57,585 nucleotides of DNA from an uncultured Methylobacter sp. (GTDB lineage Bacteria; Pseudomonadota; Gammaproteobacteria; Methylococcales; Methylomonadaceae): positions 1 to 57,585 of the forward strand of contig CAILCX010000091.1 in NCBI GenBank assembly GCA_903832775.1, in the 5' to 3' direction. The position numbers were made by a program, and so were the translations under genes. Positions 28,083 to 40,317 of this stretch are shown here, piece after piece. The notes under the pieces are model-generated. The model was not told the DNA's origin. It worked only from the letters and a program-made list of their open reading frames with translations, and made no database searches. Position 1 is the first letter of the stretch. Each line of letters starts with the position of its first letter.

Positions 28083-28511
28083 TTAAACCCCTGCAATAAA
28101 TCCAACCGCTTCAATCCCGGCAATCGCGCAACGTTCGTCCTGATCAGAAATATCGCCGCTAATCCCCACAGCGCCAATTAGATTATTTTTCGTATCGCGA
28201 ATCAAAACGCCACCTGGTACAGGCATAATTTTTCCGTCAGTCATGCTCATCAAGGCCGTCATAAAATCAGGTCGCTCTACCGCTACACTTGCCAGACTTC
28301 GTGAAGAAATACCCATACTGACGGCTCCCCAGGCTTTTGCTGTGGCTATCTGCTGTCTGATCATGGTTGATCCATCTTCCCTTTGCATGGCTTTTAAATG
28401 TCCTGAAGCATCCAAAACGACCACGGTAACCGGCTCCATATTTAATTTTCGGGCTTTGCTGATCGCTGTATGAATAATAATGTTGGCTTTTTCGAGTGTT
28501 AATAATTTCAT
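28083..28511 (-). CDS. GlcG/HbpS family (DUF336) protein
   Basis: The protein has 142 residues, with LTLEKANIIIHTAISKARKL, VVVLDASGHLKAMQREDGS, a Lys/Ala-rich helix, VPGGVLIRD and GAVGISGDISDQDERCAIAG. This is the GlcG/HbpS fold known for haem or corrinoid binding and for operons of glycolate or diol use. No such pathway genes are nearby, so the role is open. ATG 28511 is preferred over longer in-frame starts because the family begins at this point. It runs in the same direction as tesA, 29 bp downstream of it. Confidence 0.85.
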   Translation of the reverse strand: MKLLTLEKANIIIHTAISKARKLNMEPVTVVVLDASGHLKAMQREDGSTMIRQQIATAKAWGAVSMGISSRSLASVAVERPDFMTALMSMTDGKIMPVPGGVLIRDTKNNLIGAVGISGDISDQDERCAIAGIEAVGFIAGV

Positions 28512-28540
28512 TTCAAGGTCTCTTGTAGTTCTAGTATTAT

Positions 28541-29143
28541 TTATTTCAAAAGTGGTAGCAGTTGCGGCCATACTTTATCTGCTATGACCGGTTGTCCTTT
28601 GGCATTGGGGTGCAGACCATCCGGTTGCATCAGTTCCGAGCTCAAAGCCACATCTTCCATGATAAACGGCACATAAGGCGCATTCAATTCCTTGGCTAAT
28701 TGGGGGTAAATCGAATAAAACTGCGTAGTATAGCGCTGACCATAATTAGGCGGAATTTTCATGGCCAGGAACAACACCTTTGCACCGCTTTGTCGGGCAC
28801 GATTTGCAAGCTCGGCAAGATTATTTTTAATCAAGGTCGTTGGCAAACCACGCAGTCCGTCATTGGCACCCAACTCAATAATAACGACTTGCGGCTTGTG
28901 CAAAGTCAGGGCTTGATCAATTCTCGCCAAACCACCGGACGTTGTATCGCCGCTAATACTCTCATTATGAATAAGATGACCTGTGGTTTGCTCGTCGAGT
29001 TTTTGTTGCAATAACGTCACCCAACCCTGTGAAACTTCAATTCCATAGCTGGCACTGATACTATCTCCCAATACTACAATAGATTTGGCCGCAGCGGTCA
29101 TCGATAATAACGAAAAAATCACGACAAATAAAAAACGGGACAT
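28541..29143 (-). CDS. tesA: TesA-like SGNH esterase/lysophospholipase (thioesterase I)
   Basis: The protein has 200 residues. A signal peptide (MSRFLFVVIFSLLSMTAAA) is followed by the SGNH blocks VVLGDSISASYG (catalytic Ser), SGDTTSGGL (Gly), ELGANDGLRGL (Asn) and PDGLHPNAKG (Asp and His). It should hydrolyse acyl esters or thioesters in the periplasm. It is divergent from the ybbA-ybbP transporter genes, an arrangement conserved in Gammaproteobacteria. The two ATG codons are separated by a single base here. Confidence 0.95.
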   Translation of the reverse strand: MSRFLFVVIFSLLSMTAAAKSIVVLGDSISASYGIEVSQGWVTLLQQKLDEQTTGHLIHNESISGDTTSGGLARIDQALTLHKPQVVIIELGANDGLRGLPTTLIKNNLAELANRARQSGAKVLFLAMKIPPNYGQRYTTQFYSIYPQLAKELNAPYVPFIMEDVALSSELMQPDGLHPNAKGQPVIADKVWPQLLPLLK

Positions 29144-29144
29144 T

Positions 29145-29828
29145 ATGCAAACTCAGTCAATAAAAAACATCATAGTAACCGAAAATCTGGGTAAATCGGT
29201 TACTACCTCCGATGGAATACTGTATATCTTGTCATCCATAGATTTGATAATCAAATCTGGTGAGAGTATTGCAATCATTGGCGAGTCCGGTTCAGGAAAA
29301 TCAACCCTGATTAGCTTGCTCGCCGGTTTGGATACGCCGTCATCCGGAGCCATTATTGTAAATGAAAAACAGATTTCCGCGATGAGCGAAGATGGCAGGG
29401 CAACACTTCGTAATGAATTGATAGGCTTTGTATTTCAGTCCTTTCAGTTACTGCAAGGTTTAACCGCACTGGAAAATGTCATGCTGCCTTTAGAGTTGTG
29501 TGGCAATAAAAACGCCAAACAGCTTGCGACCGCGCTGTTAAACAGAGTCGGTCTTGCGCACCGCTTAACCCATACGCCACAAAAACTTTCTGGTGGCGAA
29601 CAACAGCGCGTAGCGCTGGCACGAGCCTTTGTCACCAAACCCGCGATTTTATTTGCCGATGAACCGACCGGCAATCTGGACAGTAAAACCGGAGCGCATA
29701 TCATTGATTTGCTGTTTGAACTTAATCATGAAAACAAGACTACCTTAATTTTAGTGACCCATGATCCATCCCTAGCTGCTCGCTGCCAACGTATCATTAA
29801 ACTGGATTCCGGGCGGATTGTTACTTAG
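29145..29828 (+). CDS. ybbA: ABC transporter ATP-binding protein (YbbA/LolD-like)
   Basis: The product has 227 residues, with a Walker A (GESGSGKST), Q-loop (FVFQSFQLLQGL), signature (LSGGEQQRVALARAF), Walker B (ILFADEPTG) and H-loop (LVTHD). It is the ATPase of the MacB/LolD-like family that pairs with the FtsX-type permease that follows. In E. coli ybbA-ybbP sits divergent to tesA as here, and a role in lipid or lipoprotein handling is suspected. The start MQTQSIKN at 29145 is preferred; an upstream in-frame start would overlap tesA. Confidence 0.94.
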   Translation: MQTQSIKNIIVTENLGKSVTTSDGILYILSSIDLIIKSGESIAIIGESGSGKSTLISLLAGLDTPSSGAIIVNEKQISAMSEDGRATLRNELIGFVFQSFQLLQGLTALENVMLPLELCGNKNAKQLATALLNRVGLAHRLTHTPQKLSGGEQQRVALARAFVTKPAILFADEPTGNLDSKTGAHIIDLLFELNHENKTTLILVTHDPSLAARCQRIIKLDSGRIVT

Positions 29829-29899
29829 AAATGAACCTGAAAGACAGTAAATCGCCCTTCTCTTGGGTAAATTCAAGACTAAACACTATGGACAAACTG

Positions 29900-32383
29900 A
29901 TGACACGTTTTAATTTAGCCTTAAGACTCTTATGGCGCGACAGCCGTTCCGGTGAATTGACGCTTCTGTTATTGGCACTGATTATTGCTGTCACCAGTTC
30001 AACGGCCATATCACTGTTTGCAGACCGCCTGCAACGCACCATGACCTCACAGGCCGCAGAATTTATGGCTGCTGATTTGGTCATTTCAAGCACCAGCTTG
30101 ATTCCTGAGGCATGGCTGGAAAAAGCGGCTCAACTTAAACTAGCCAAAGCACAAACCATTGAATTCTCAAGCGTGTTAATCGAACATGAGGAACTGTTAC
30201 TAGCTAGCATAAAAGCCGTTAGCTCCACTTACCCATTGCGCGGTTCTTTAAAAACCACCAGCACTGATTATTTGACTGAATCCACCGTCTATAACGGCCC
30301 AAAACCAGGAACGGTATGGGTTGAAAAGCGTATTCTGTCGACACTTAAACTCAATGTGGGTGATTTTTTACAGGTCGGAGAAAAACAACTTAGCATTAAC
30401 CAAATCCTGACTTACGAACCTGACAAGCGAGGTGACTTTTATAGTTTCTCGCCGCGCGTGATGATGAATGCCGATGATTTGCAGGCCACCGGTGTATTGC
30501 AACCCGGCAGTCAGGTGCATTATTTCTTTCAATTTGCAGGCGAAACCCAAGCCTTAACGGAATTTAATCACTGGATAAAACCGCAATTAAATCCATCGCA
30601 GCGCCTTATGGATATTCAGGAAGACCGTCCTGAACTGGGTTCCGCGCTGGAAAGAGCCGAACGCTATTTGGGTTTAGCCAGCATTGTTGTTATTTTAATT
30701 TCCGGTGTTGCGATTGCGATGGCGACACGACGCTATACCGAACGGCACTATAACGCCACGGCCATCTTGGGGTGTTTAGGTTGTAAACAAAACGAAATCC
30801 TTTGGCTGTATGGTAGCCAGTTTGTGGTTTTGGGTTTATTAGGTAGCGCCCTGGGTTGTTTGCTGGGCTGGTTTGCCCAGCAAGGACTGTTTTATCTATT
30901 AAAATCGTTGCTACCGCAACAGCTTGCAGACCCGGGTTTATTGGCAATTTTATTCGGATTTATTATTGGCATGGCTGTTTTGTTGGGGTTTGCGTTACCG
31001 CCTTTATTACGATTAAAACAAGTTTCACCGTTGCGCGTCTTGCGCCGCGAACTTGATCCCTTGCCAAGCAGTGCCTGGCTGATTTACGGTTTAGCTATCA
31101 TTATTATTGGTGTCCTAATCTGGCGCTATACCAATGAATTGAAAATGACCGTGACTATTATCGGTATCGGTTTGATCAGTTTTTTACTGCTGGGTTCTGC
31201 GATTTATTATTTACTGCGCTTTAGCCGAAAATTATTACCCTATTTAAGTCTGAGCTGGCGCTTTGGTTTAAAGGGCTTATTAATAAACAGCCGGGCCAGC
31301 GTCATTCAAATACTGGCTTTCAGCCTTACTTTAGTGGCTATGGTTCTGACCTTCACGGTACGCACTGACCTTATTAATGACTGGCAAAAGCAACTACCCA
31401 AAAACGCGCCCAATCATTTTGCTTTAAACATTTTTCCCGAACAACAACAAAAATTTCAACTAGACCTGCAACAACAGAAAATAGCCGGCAGTCAGTTTTA
31501 TCCGGTCATTCGAGGCCGTCTGGTCGCAATCAATACCGTGCCTGTTCAGCAAATAGTCAGCAAGGACACACAAGGCGAAAGCGCCACGCACCGTGAACTG
31601 AGTCTTACCTGGACACAAACATTACCTGAAGACAATAAAATTACCGACGGAAACTGGTGGCAGAATCAACAAAGCGGCCTGGTTTCTGTCGAACAAAAGC
31701 TGGCCAGCAGCCTGAAAATAAAATTAGGCGACGCGCTAACTTTTACCGTTGGCAGTCAGCAGTTTATAGCGACCGTTACCAGCATACGTGACCTGCGCTG
31801 GGACACTATGAAACCAAACTTTTACATGATTTTTTCGCCGGGTACGCTGGATACTTTTCCCAGTACTTTCATCACCAGCTTTTATTTACCCGAAAACCAA
31901 AAAGACTTTTTAAATGCGCTGGTCAAAAAATATCCCGGTACCACTGTTTTGGAAGTCGATTTAATTTTAAAGCAATTTAAAACCATACTCGTGCAATTGA
32001 CCGAAGCGATTAATTACCTGCTTTATTTTGCGCTACTTGCCGGATTTACCGTCTTGTTTGCCTCCGTTTATACCACTTTGGACAGTCGGATTCATGAGGG
32101 AGCATTAATGAGAACGCTGGGCGCAAATCGGGCCTTTTTAAGAAAAGCCCATCTTATTGAATTTAGTTTACTGGGATTTATTTCCGGTTTAATCGCGGTG
32201 TTTATCTCAGAGGCTATACTTTACGCTTTATACACACAAGTCATGCATATCGACTATCACGCTAACTTTATTTTGTGGTTTGGAGTGCCGTTAACCGGGG
32301 CCTTAGTGGTCGGACTTGCCGGTTGTTGGGGCTTACGAAAAGTCGTTACCAAGCCTCCACTTGAGGTCTTAAGGGAACTCTAA
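29900..32383 (+). CDS. ybbP: FtsX-like ABC permease (YbbP)
   Basis: The product has 827 residues and two FtsX/MacB permease halves: an N-terminal helix (residues 20-37), a periplasmic domain, helices near 260-410, four more helices near 400-520, a second periplasmic domain, and a terminal helix trio ending VVTKPPLEVLREL. This is the ten-helix YbbP layout. I start at ATG 29900 (MTRFNLALRLLWRDSRSGE), with GGA 7 bp upstream; in-frame ATGs at 29831 and 29888 are alternatives. It pairs with the YbbA ATPase for export or extraction of a lipophilic substrate. It converges with algC. Confidence 0.92.
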   Translation: MTRFNLALRLLWRDSRSGELTLLLLALIIAVTSSTAISLFADRLQRTMTSQAAEFMAADLVISSTSLIPEAWLEKAAQLKLAKAQTIEFSSVLIEHEELLLASIKAVSSTYPLRGSLKTTSTDYLTESTVYNGPKPGTVWVEKRILSTLKLNVGDFLQVGEKQLSINQILTYEPDKRGDFYSFSPRVMMNADDLQATGVLQPGSQVHYFFQFAGETQALTEFNHWIKPQLNPSQRLMDIQEDRPELGSALERAERYLGLASIVVILISGVAIAMATRRYTERHYNATAILGCLGCKQNEILWLYGSQFVVLGLLGSALGCLLGWFAQQGLFYLLKSLLPQQLADPGLLAILFGFIIGMAVLLGFALPPLLRLKQVSPLRVLRRELDPLPSSAWLIYGLAIIIIGVLIWRYTNELKMTVTIIGIGLISFLLLGSAIYYLLRFSRKLLPYLSLSWRFGLKGLLINSRASVIQILAFSLTLVAMVLTFTVRTDLINDWQKQLPKNAPNHFALNIFPEQQQKFQLDLQQQKIAGSQFYPVIRGRLVAINTVPVQQIVSKDTQGESATHRELSLTWTQTLPEDNKITDGNWWQNQQSGLVSVEQKLASSLKIKLGDALTFTVGSQQFIATVTSIRDLRWDTMKPNFYMIFSPGTLDTFPSTFITSFYLPENQKDFLNALVKKYPGTTVLEVDLILKQFKTILVQLTEAINYLLYFALLAGFTVLFASVYTTLDSRIHEGALMRTLGANRAFLRKAHLIEFSLLGFISGLIAVFISEAILYALYTQVMHIDYHANFILWFGVPLTGALVVGLAGCWGLRKVVTKPPLEVLREL

Positions 32384-32405
32384 CGCATCAATCAAAAGCT
32401 CAATA

Positions 32406-35000
32406 CTAAAAGGGCAGAGCAATATCAGGCTTGATGTTTTTTAACAGTCGCTTAAACAGCTCTTGAATCCTGGACATTGCTGCGTCCGTATCCGCTTCAA
32501 AACGAATCACTAATGATGGCGTCGTATTTGACGCTCTGACTACCCCCCAGCCATCCGCGAAATCGACACGCATTCCATCAATTTCCGTCATTTTGCCGTC
32601 AGTGAAATGAGCGATCTTAAGCAACTCGTCCATAACGCTGAAATTTTCACCTTCTTCCATCATAACAACTAACTCAGGGGTGTTGATACTGTCGGGAAAA
32701 TCGGCAAAGACCTCAGCGCTGCTTCGAGAATCCCTGGACAAAATATCAAGTAAACGAGCTGCAGCATACAAGGCATCATCAAAACCAAACCAGCGATCAT
32801 TAAAGAATATATGCCCGCTCATTTCACCAGCGAGTTTGGCACCGGTTTCTTTGATCTTTGCTTTCATTAAGGAATGCCCGGTTTTCCACATCAGCGGTCT
32901 GCCTCCAAACTTGATTATCTGCTCTGTCAAATGGCGCGAGCACTTCACATCGTAAATAATTTCCGCGCCCGGATTGCCAGCTAACACATTTTTGGCAAAC
33001 AGCATCATTTGCCGATCCGGCCAGATAATTTTTCCGTTTGAATCGACAACTCCCAAGCGGTCACCATCACCATCAAAAGCCAGTCCGATATCAGCATTAT
33101 AATGTTTTACGGTTGCAATCAATTCAGTCAGGTTTTTTGGGTTACTGGGGTCTGGATGATGGTTAGGAAAGCTGCCATCAATATCGCAGAATAGTTCAAT
33201 GACTTCACAACCCAGAGACTTCAGGAGCATAGGTCCCAGCTCGCCGGCAACGCCATTTCCACAATCCAATACTACCGTCATCGGGCGTTTGATTTGGATA
33301 TATTCAGAAATAATGCCTATATATTCATTATGATACTGGGTATTGAGTTCGATGTTCCCGGCCGGACCTGTAGCAAAGTCCTCTTTTTCTATACAAGCTT
33401 TAAGTTGTTGAATACCTTCACCGGCCAGCGTTACGTCGTTGATGATCATCTTCAAGCCATTATATTCCGGCGGATTATGACTGCCTGTAATCATCACTCC
33501 GGAACGCCCTTCGGTGTGCTTTGCCACAAAATAGAGTATCGGCGTTGGTACCATGCCAATATCAAGCACATCAAGCCCGGTTGAAATAAGACCTTTGACC
33601 AAGGCTTCTGCAAGTGCAGGACTAGAGATTCTTCCATCCCGTCCGACGACAATAGTTTTACACTTGTGCTGTATAGCTTGTGTTCCGAGCGCGCGGCCAA
33701 TGTCGTAAATTATTTCTTTGGTTAAGGTTTTACCAACAACACCTCGAATATCGTAAGCCTTGAAAATAGTTCCGGCGTCAGCTTTTTTTTTTAAGGAGCC
33801 GGGCATTTCAAAAAAATCAGGCACTGTATTTTCAGGTGTTTTGGGTGTGGCAGTTGGAGAGGGTCTAAGCTCGACCATTTCATTAATTTGCTGAATAAAG
33901 TAATCGTCATCAATTATGTTGTCCGCCAGATCTTTGGAAGCTGGCGCCGATTCCTCGCCCATCCATGAAGTTGTGCCGCCGGCAACGATAGGATCATCGA
34001 AATCATCGAAAAAACCACTCATTTCCATATCAACAAAGTCACTGTTGCTATCGGTGGCAACATCAGCATCCTGAGTATCCAAAACTCTTTTAAATTGGAC
34101 CAATGTTGAAACAATGGCATTCATCTCAGGCAACGCAACAGGATAATTACCTTGTACTTTATTGGTCATCATATCTTTATAGGCTTTTAAGACAGTACCA
34201 AGATCTTGCCTCAATAACGCTGACAATCTCCTGTAACCGATAAAAAAAACTAAAAGGGCAAGCGTGGCAACAATCACGATTATGCCAATAATAAAATCCG
34301 ATCCGGAAAAGGTAACATCCTCTGCATAGTGATAATGTAAATCCCAGCTGGTATTGGCGACTTCTATCTGCGCATCATCACTTTGCTCTTCATTGCCTTG
34401 AACACCCGCACTGCCTAATACCAAAGATGCTTGCCTCAACTCAAGATGCCCTCCTTTTAATTCGACTGAGGCCATACTCTTGGTAATGAAGTCGTAATTC
34501 AAACTAGCCAGAATTACGCCTACCACCTGATTATTTTGTGTAATCTGACGTGTTATAGCCAGATGTCGATCAGCTCCGATGTCTCCTTGTATTGCAGGTA
34601 ACTGATTTTTAGTAAACGTTTCGCGCACCATATCCAAATCGGCATAACCCATTTTTGGGACACTTTTATCATCAAGCTCACTAATTCCAGGCAACAAAAT
34701 CCTTACTTTCAAGATACCCGGCAAATATCGTTCGAGTTTTGCGGCTACCGTATTTAACTGAGACAGGTCTGAACTAGTAACAGCCGCCAATACCTCAGAA
34801 TCTTGCGCCATCTTTTGTAACGCGTCAGTCAACAAATTGACTTGTCCTGTAATTCCCAGTGCAGCACTTTTTGCAACGGAAATGGCAGAGTCCTGCTTGG
34901 CTTGCGCAATTTGAACCGAACTAATCCGGTAAATACTTGCACCTACAAATACAATCATTAATACAGCAATTGCTGACAAGAAGGAAAAAAGTCGGGCCAT
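32406..35000 (-). CDS. algC: Phosphomannomutase/phosphoglucomutase with membrane sensor-like extension
   Basis: The protein has 864 residues. The C-terminal 460 form the AlgC alpha-phosphohexomutase: FKAYDIRGVVG, the phosphoserine loop MITGSHNPPEYNG, metal loop AFDGDGDRLG, sugar loop GEMSGH and phosphate loop RASNTTPSLVIRFEA. It makes mannose-1-P and glucose-1-P for exopolysaccharide and LPS. The first 270 residues hold two membrane helices (6-26 and about 235-258) around a CHASE/dCache-like periplasmic domain; an acidic linker follows. Pseudomonas algC loci also encode such an extension. A coaBC-dut-algC order is conserved in pseudomonads. Confidence 0.94.
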   Translation of the reverse strand: MARLFSFLSAIAVLMIVFVGASIYRISSVQIAQAKQDSAISVAKSAALGITGQVNLLTDALQKMAQDSEVLAAVTSSDLSQLNTVAAKLERYLPGILKVRILLPGISELDDKSVPKMGYADLDMVRETFTKNQLPAIQGDIGADRHLAITRQITQNNQVVGVILASLNYDFITKSMASVELKGGHLELRQASLVLGSAGVQGNEEQSDDAQIEVANTSWDLHYHYAEDVTFSGSDFIIGIIVIVATLALLVFFIGYRRLSALLRQDLGTVLKAYKDMMTNKVQGNYPVALPEMNAIVSTLVQFKRVLDTQDADVATDSNSDFVDMEMSGFFDDFDDPIVAGGTTSWMGEESAPASKDLADNIIDDDYFIQQINEMVELRPSPTATPKTPENTVPDFFEMPGSLKKKADAGTIFKAYDIRGVVGKTLTKEIIYDIGRALGTQAIQHKCKTIVVGRDGRISSPALAEALVKGLISTGLDVLDIGMVPTPILYFVAKHTEGRSGVMITGSHNPPEYNGLKMIINDVTLAGEGIQQLKACIEKEDFATGPAGNIELNTQYHNEYIGIISEYIQIKRPMTVVLDCGNGVAGELGPMLLKSLGCEVIELFCDIDGSFPNHHPDPSNPKNLTELIATVKHYNADIGLAFDGDGDRLGVVDSNGKIIWPDRQMMLFAKNVLAGNPGAEIIYDVKCSRHLTEQIIKFGGRPLMWKTGHSLMKAKIKETGAKLAGEMSGHIFFNDRWFGFDDALYAAARLLDILSRDSRSSAEVFADFPDSINTPELVVMMEEGENFSVMDELLKIAHFTDGKMTEIDGMRVDFADGWGVVRASNTTPSLVIRFEADTDAAMSRIQELFKRLLKNIKPDIALPF

Positions 35001-35104
35001 ATTTTTTTTAATACCTTTTTGAAAAAGTTGTCACCAGTTTACAGACCTGTATTGGGTCCTACATGAGGCAGTAGTGAGATATCTTATAACTTTATCATTG
35101 CCGT

Positions 35105-35560
35105 TTAATGACGACCGGTATGACCAAATCCGCCTGAACCTCTGGTACTTTGATCAAACTCCGTTACATGCTCAAACTCAACTTGCACCACAGGAACAAA
35201 AACCATTTGAGCAATGCGCTCACCAATATTGATGGTGAACGATGTATCGCCACGATTCCAGCAAGACACAAAAACTTGTCCCTGGTAATCGGAATCTATC
35301 AATCCCACCAGATTTCCTAAAACAATGCCATGTTTATGGCCCAGTCCGGAGCGAGGCAATAAAACGGCTGCCAATTGATGGTCGTTAATATAGATAGCCA
35401 GTCCGGTAGGAATTAATAAAGTTTGACCGGGCGCTATGTCGACCGGTTCATCGAGACAGGCGCGCAAATCCAGGCCGGCAGATCCAGAAGTCGCATAGTC
35501 CGGCAACGGAATGTCTTTGCCCAGACGATCATCCAAAATTTTAAGCTGTATTTTTTTCAT
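35105..35560 (-). CDS. dut: dUTP diphosphatase
   Basis: The protein has 151 residues, typical of trimeric Dut. Five family motifs are visible: [13 protein letters not shown] (1), [11 protein letters not shown] (2), [13 protein letters not shown] (3), [11 protein letters not shown] (4) and the flexible tail [12 protein letters not shown] (5) that closes over the nucleotide. It hydrolyses dUTP to keep uracil out of DNA and to supply dUMP. Its ATG overlaps the coaBC stop by four bases (ATGA), showing coupling. Confidence 0.98.
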   Translation of the reverse strand: MKKIQLKILDDRLGKDIPLPDYATSGSAGLDLRACLDEPVDIAPGQTLLIPTGLAIYINDHQLAAVLLPRSGLGHKHGIVLGNLVGLIDSDYQGQVFVSCWNRGDTSFTINIGERIAQMVFVPVVQVEFEHVTEFDQSTRGSGGFGHTGRH

Positions 35561-36795
35561 TTACTTTTAAGTTCCATTCTTTCTGCGATTAAACCAATGA
35601 GTTGTTCTGCCAAATTATTTTTGTCCGTCATAGCCAGGCTTTTTTGACCTTCGTTCCAAAAAACCTGTAAAGCATTTTGATCGCTGTCAAAGCCTCCCAA
35701 GCTTTCATTATGCAATGCATTAGAAGAATCTTGTCCAACCCAGTTTGCCGCAATCATATCCAGATTTTTTTTGATTAACTTATCTTGAGCATAGCGTTCA
35801 AGATCGTGGGTTTCAGCTGCAAATCCGACCGTAAATGGACGATTACTGGAAAGCATTGCAACATCGGCCAAAATATCGTGATTTTTTTGCAATGTTAATG
35901 TAGTTTGCTCTAAACTCTTTTTTATTTTATGAGTTTCAAGAAAGACAGGCCGGTAATCCGCAACCGCTGCGGCACCAATGTATATATCATGTTCTACGGC
36001 TTTGGTAATAACCACTTCGTACATTTGTTCAGCCGTTTCTATCTTGAATACATCTGCTTGTTCCGGAGGTGTTAGTGATACTGGCCCACTAACCAGCGTG
36101 ACTTTGGCGCCCGCTTTTAAAGCGGCTTTAGCCAGTGCATAACCCATTTTTCCTGAACTTCGATTGGTCAGATAACGGACCGGGTCTAAAGGTTCGCGAG
36201 TAGGACCGGCACTGATTAAAACGCTAAGCCCTTTTAAACATTGAGATGTGGATTCTGCGAGCAAAAGTCGGCAAATTTCTGCGGGCTCGGACATTCTACC
36301 CATACCGGTTTCTCCGCAAGCTTGTTCTCCTGGCTCGGGACCTATCATTGTGACCCCATGGCCAATCAATCTTTGAATGTTTTCCTGAGTGACCGGCTTA
36401 TTCCACATAGCCTGGTTCATGGCTGGTGCCATAAAAACAGGGCAAGTTGCTGCCAGATAAAGCGTTGAAACCAAGTTATCAGCCAAACCATGACTGCATT
36501 TTGCCATCGTGTTTGCTGTTGCCGGTGCAATAATCAACACATCAGCCCAACGCGCCAGTGTAATATGCTCCATCGCATTTTCTTCGTCCACATCAAGTAA
36601 CTCAGTATGCACAGGATTACCGGAAAGCGCCTGAAAAGTAAGCATTCCTACAAACTGCAGGGCCGAATGGGTCATAACCACTCGCACCGTTGCGCCTTGC
36701 TTGCGTAATAACCTGACCAGTTCGGCTGATTTGTAAGCTGCAATGCCGCCACTCACAGCCAATAAAATATGCTTGTTATTGATAATAATATCCAA
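35557..36795 (-). CDS. coaBC: Bifunctional phosphopantothenoylcysteine decarboxylase/synthase
   Basis: The protein has 412 residues and makes 4'-phosphopantetheine from phosphopantothenate and cysteine for CoA. The CoaC half has [18 protein letters not shown], the catalytic His in [19 protein letters not shown] and [10 protein letters not shown] with its substrate-binding Cys. The CoaB half has [20 protein letters not shown] and AAVADYRP followed by the KIKK lysines. No ATG fits: the frame starts at TTG 36795, which gives the family N-terminus ([15 protein letters not shown]). Weak initiation is therefore likely. It is divergent from radC. Confidence 0.96.
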   Translation of the reverse strand: MDIIINNKHILLAVSGGIAAYKSAELVRLLRKQGATVRVVMTHSALQFVGMLTFQALSGNPVHTELLDVDEENAMEHITLARWADVLIIAPATANTMAKCSHGLADNLVSTLYLAATCPVFMAPAMNQAMWNKPVTQENIQRLIGHGVTMIGPEPGEQACGETGMGRMSEPAEICRLLLAESTSQCLKGLSVLISAGPTREPLDPVRYLTNRSSGKMGYALAKAALKAGAKVTLVSGPVSLTPPEQADVFKIETAEQMYEVVITKAVEHDIYIGAAAVADYRPVFLETHKIKKSLEQTTLTLQKNHDILADVAMLSSNRPFTVGFAAETHDLERYAQDKLIKKNLDMIAANWVGQDSSNALHNESLGGFDSDQNALQVFWNEGQKSLAMTDKNNLAEQLIGLIAERMELKSK

Positions 36796-36873
36796 AATGT
36801 GAACAAAGTCGATATTATGGCAAGGTTAATGAAAATCTTCTATGCTTAAGTTCAATCAGAGAAGGAGAGCACC

Positions 36874-37548
36874 ATGTCCATTAAAGATTGGTCGGCAGAC
36901 GACCGCCCCAGAGAAAAATTATTGCGTCGTGGTTCTGCGGCTTTAACTGATGCTGAATTGTTGGCCATTTTTTTGCGGACTGGTTCACCCGGCAAATCAG
37001 CGGTTGACCTTGCCCGTGAGCTATTGGTCGAATTTGGTTCACTAAAAGCCTTGTTAAGCGCTGATCAGAAACGTTTTTGCGAAGGCAAAGGCTTGGGCGA
37101 TGCCACTTATGCCCAACTCCAGGCCGTCATGGAAATGGCCAGACGACATTTTGAAGAATCCTTGCAACGCGGCGATGCGCTCACCAGCCCAGAGATTACC
37201 CGCGCCTATCTTAGCGCAAAACTCCGCGGCTACAGCTACGAAGTATTCGCTTGTTTGTTTCTTGATAATCAACATCGAATCATAAAACTGGATGAATTGT
37301 TCCGGGGTACCATTGATGGCGCAAGCGTTTATCCAAGAGAAGTCGCCAAACAGGCATTACACTATAATGCAGCGGCGGTCATTTTTGCCCATAATCACCC
37401 TTCCGGTATTTCCGAACCCAGCCAGGCCGACAAACAAATCACCGAAAAACTTAAGCAGGCCCTAGCTTTGTTTGACATACGCGTACTGGATCATTTTATT
37501 ATCGGTGATGGCCAGCCTTATTCATTTGCTGAACATGGCTTGTTGTGA
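36874..37548 (+). CDS. radC: RadC family JAB/MPN-domain protein
   Basis: The protein has 224 residues: an N-terminal helix-hairpin-helix part ([33 protein letters not shown]) and a C-terminal JAB domain with the metalloprotease-like motif [18 protein letters not shown] strong AGAAGGAGAG ribosome-binding site precedes the ATG. The historical link to DNA repair is weak and the biochemical role is unresolved. The gene is divergent from coaBC, as in most Gammaproteobacteria. Confidence 0.96.
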   Translation: MSIKDWSADDRPREKLLRRGSAALTDAELLAIFLRTGSPGKSAVDLARELLVEFGSLKALLSADQKRFCEGKGLGDATYAQLQAVMEMARRHFEESLQRGDALTSPEITRAYLSAKLRGYSYEVFACLFLDNQHRIIKLDELFRGTIDGASVYPREVAKQALHYNAAAVIFAHNHPSGISEPSQADKQITEKLKQALALFDIRVLDHFIIGDGQPYSFAEHGLL

Positions 37549-37627
37549 CTTTTTAAAATGAAGTGTAATTCTGTTACTATTAAAAAAACCCATATTAAGC
37601 TTTTCTTTATACCCAGCGTGAAAAGGT

Positions 37628-37656
37628 TTGACAAAAACAGCGCATCTCATGATAAT
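37628..37656 (+). promoter_or_regulatory. Sigma-70 promoter of rpsT
   Basis: TTGACA (37628-37633), a 17-bp spacer and GATAAT (37651-37656) match consensus in 11 of 12 positions. Transcription would start about 35 bp before the rpsT ATG. Confidence 0.75.
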
Positions 37657-37696
37657 ACACGGTTTAATTCACTTAGATACAAAGAATCGAGACACT

Positions 37697-37960
37697 ATGG
37701 CTAATACAGCACAAGCTAAAAAGCGTGCGCGACAAGCGGAAAAAAGCCGTATTCGCAACGCAGGACAAAGAAGCAACCTACGTACTTTCATCAAAAAAAT
37801 AATTGCCGCCGTCAAACTGGGCGACAAAGAGAAAGCGCAAGCTGCCTATAACACTGCGGTGCCGATTATTGATTCTGCAGTTACCAAAGGCATTATTCAT
37901 AAAAATAAGGCCGCACGCGGTAAAAGCAGACTAAATGCAAAAGTAAAAGCTATAGCTTAA
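37697..37960 (+). CDS. rpsT: 30S ribosomal protein S20
   Basis: This is an 87-residue Lys/Arg/Ala-rich helical protein starting [16 protein letters not shown] and containing [16 protein letters not shown] and [20 protein letters not shown], as in all S20 proteins. It binds 16S rRNA early in 30S assembly. The frame is open to 37628, but ATG 37697 is the family start. A strong promoter and a terminator make it monocistronic. Confidence 0.98.
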   Translation: MANTAQAKKRARQAEKSRIRNAGQRSNLRTFIKKIIAAVKLGDKEKAQAAYNTAVPIIDSAVTKGIIHKNKAARGKSRLNAKVKAIA

Positions 37961-37981
37961 TTGCGTTAGCTTTAGCTAAAT

Positions 37982-38015
37982 AAAAAGGCCGATCTCATTA
38001 AGTTTCGGCCTTTTT
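37982..38015. terminator. Bidirectional terminator between rpsT and proB
   Basis: AAAAAGGCCGA and TCGGCCTTTTT form an 11-bp stem with a 12-base loop. The A run on one side and T run on the other let it end both rpsT (+) and proB (-). Confidence 0.85.
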
Positions 38016-38026
38016 ATTATCTAAAA

Positions 38027-40172
<2,146 letters not shown>

Positions 40173-40210
40173 TCACATGCCGCCAAACTTAAAACTCAAT
40201 CGATAAAAAC

Positions 40211-40243
40211 AAAAAAAGCCCCGCCATGATGGAGGAGCTTTTT
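40211..40243 (-). terminator. Terminator after rpmA
   Basis: On the minus strand AAAAAGCTCC and GGGGCTTTTTTT bracket a CCATCATGG core, giving a GC-rich hairpin followed by seven Ts. It lies between rpmA and obgE and would limit read-through, giving the ribosomal genes higher expression than obgE-proB. Confidence 0.8.
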
Positions 40244-40317
40244 AAAGTTGTCGAACTAGATCATGCTAATTCAACTTGTCAATTTCGGCGCTCTATGGCG
40301 CGAAACTGCCGTACGTC

